A DNA stretch of 7,273 nt from Clostridia bacterium. Its GTDB lineage: Bacteria; Bacillota_E; RBS10-35; JAJYVN01. The notes beneath the pieces are model-generated. The model was not told the DNA's origin. It searched no databases and saw only the letters and a list, made by a program, of their open reading frames with translations. The DNA lies in contig DAHWHT010000317.1 in NCBI GenBank assembly GCA_027335515.1, forward strand, positions 1 through 7,273. Reading direction: 5' to 3'. Shown in pieces: positions 7,019 to 7,273 of the stretch. Position numbers and translations under genes: made by a program. Positions within the stretch are counted from its first letter, which is position 1, and every line of letters begins with the position of its first letter.

Positions 7019-7273
7019 TCAGGCCTGGAACACGCTCGCGAGACGATCCAGGGCCCAGACCGCCAGGTGGTCGAAGTCGTTGAGGCGACGGCGCGGCAGG
7101 AAGGGCGGCGGCAGCGGGGACCGCCCGAACTCCAACCACGGCCAAAGGGGCGGCGCGGCCGCATCCCGATCGGTGAGCGGGGTGAGGCCGAACAGCTCTT
7201 CCACCGTGCGCAGAATGCTGGTGTGGGACGCCAGGTGGGCACACGGCCCCGGGCGGGACCACGGACTGACGAC
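7019..7273 (-). CDS. Phosphoesterase / phospholipase C family protein, C-terminal 84 residues
   Basis: The frame is open from the right edge to the TGA at 7019-7021, so only the C-terminus is in the window. The GTG at 7204 is internal. The first residues, VVSPWSRPG, followed by HLASHTSILRTVEELFGL and TPLTDRDAAA, match the end of the PF04185 phosphoesterase family (bacterial phospholipases C and acid phosphatases such as AcpA). There, an ISPW/Y-S-R/K-PG strand is followed by an H-x-S-[IV]-L-R-x-[IV]-E helix and a LPPLTxRDA turn. These enzymes cleave phosphate esters of phospholipids or related substrates and are usually exported. After the motif comes a Pro/Leu/Arg-rich stretch and the ending LNDFDHLAVWALDRLASVFQA. 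The catalytic metal sites and any signal peptide would lie outside the window. It is probably the upstream gene of the unit with PhzF and the flavoenzyme. Confidence 0.75.
   Translation of the reverse strand, partial: VVSPWSRPGPCAHLASHTSILRTVEELFGLTPLTDRDAAAPPLWPWLEFGRSPLPPPFLPRRRLNDFDHLAVWALDRLASVFQA

Noticed and set aside
6124..7083. 319-codon plus-strand frame opposite the PhzF gene
   Set aside because: Its product is Arg/Gly/Gln-rich without recognisable domains. The minus strand encodes the PhzF catalytic motifs.
6982..7242. 87-codon N-terminal extension of the PhzF frame (open from GTG/alternative start near 7242)
   Set aside because: The extension is Arg/Pro/Ser-rich and overlaps the phosphoesterase C-terminus in another frame. 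PhzF homology begins at the ATG at 6981.
1..7273. Search by eye for CRISPR arrays, tRNAs, insertion sequence ends and anti-phage systems
   Set aside because: I found no regularly spaced repeats, cloverleaf-like sequence, transposase motifs or defence-gene motifs. Coding genes fill nearly the whole window.

Overview
The window is very GC-rich (my estimate is about 70% or more) and tightly packed. It carries five protein-coding genes, two of them cut by the window edges, plus one short edge fragment of a sixth type identified by motif. I see no rRNA, tRNA, CRISPR array, insertion sequence or phage gene. A surface protein anchored by three S-layer homology (SLH) domains suggests a bacterium with a secondary cell-wall polymer. 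A GC-rich, SLH-bearing Gram-positive of the Thermaerobacter, Symbiobacterium or Sulfobacillus kind would fit, but this is inference from composition and domain content only.

Left part, plus strand, 1-2541: the 3' part of a large secreted or surface protein. From N to C it has a Gly-rich stretch and a beta-helix-like remnant, two putative Ig-like (He_PIG type) domains, a Gly/Ala linker, a Trp-rich beta domain with two cysteines, an IPT/TIG-like domain, a ZU5-like beta region and three SLH repeats. A 127-base gap follows, then the convergent minus-strand gene for a small SGNH/GDSL hydrolase (2669-3334).

Middle, plus strand: a 12-helix amino acid permease of the AAT branch of the APC superfamily (about 3379-4869). 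It is transcribed divergently from the SGNH hydrolase across a very short shared upstream region, and it overlaps the next gene tail to tail by 53 bases.

Right part, minus strand, read from the right edge leftwards: the C-terminus of a phosphoesterase/phospholipase C family protein (7273-7019), a PhzF-family isomerase/epimerase (6981-6136) and an acyl-CoA-dehydrogenase-fold flavoenzyme (6079-4817). The spacings are 37 and 56 bases on one strand, so these look like one transcription unit. The flavoenzyme is the most interesting gene: it keeps the fold signatures but lacks a recognisable catalytic glutamate and has an RDVR-x3-HNPP motif in its place, so its reaction may not be ordinary beta-oxidation. 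The PhzF protein and flavoenzyme side by side hint at small-molecule modification or amino-acid-derived metabolism, possibly linked to the facing amino acid permease. That link is speculative, and I do not see a clearly new multi-gene system here.
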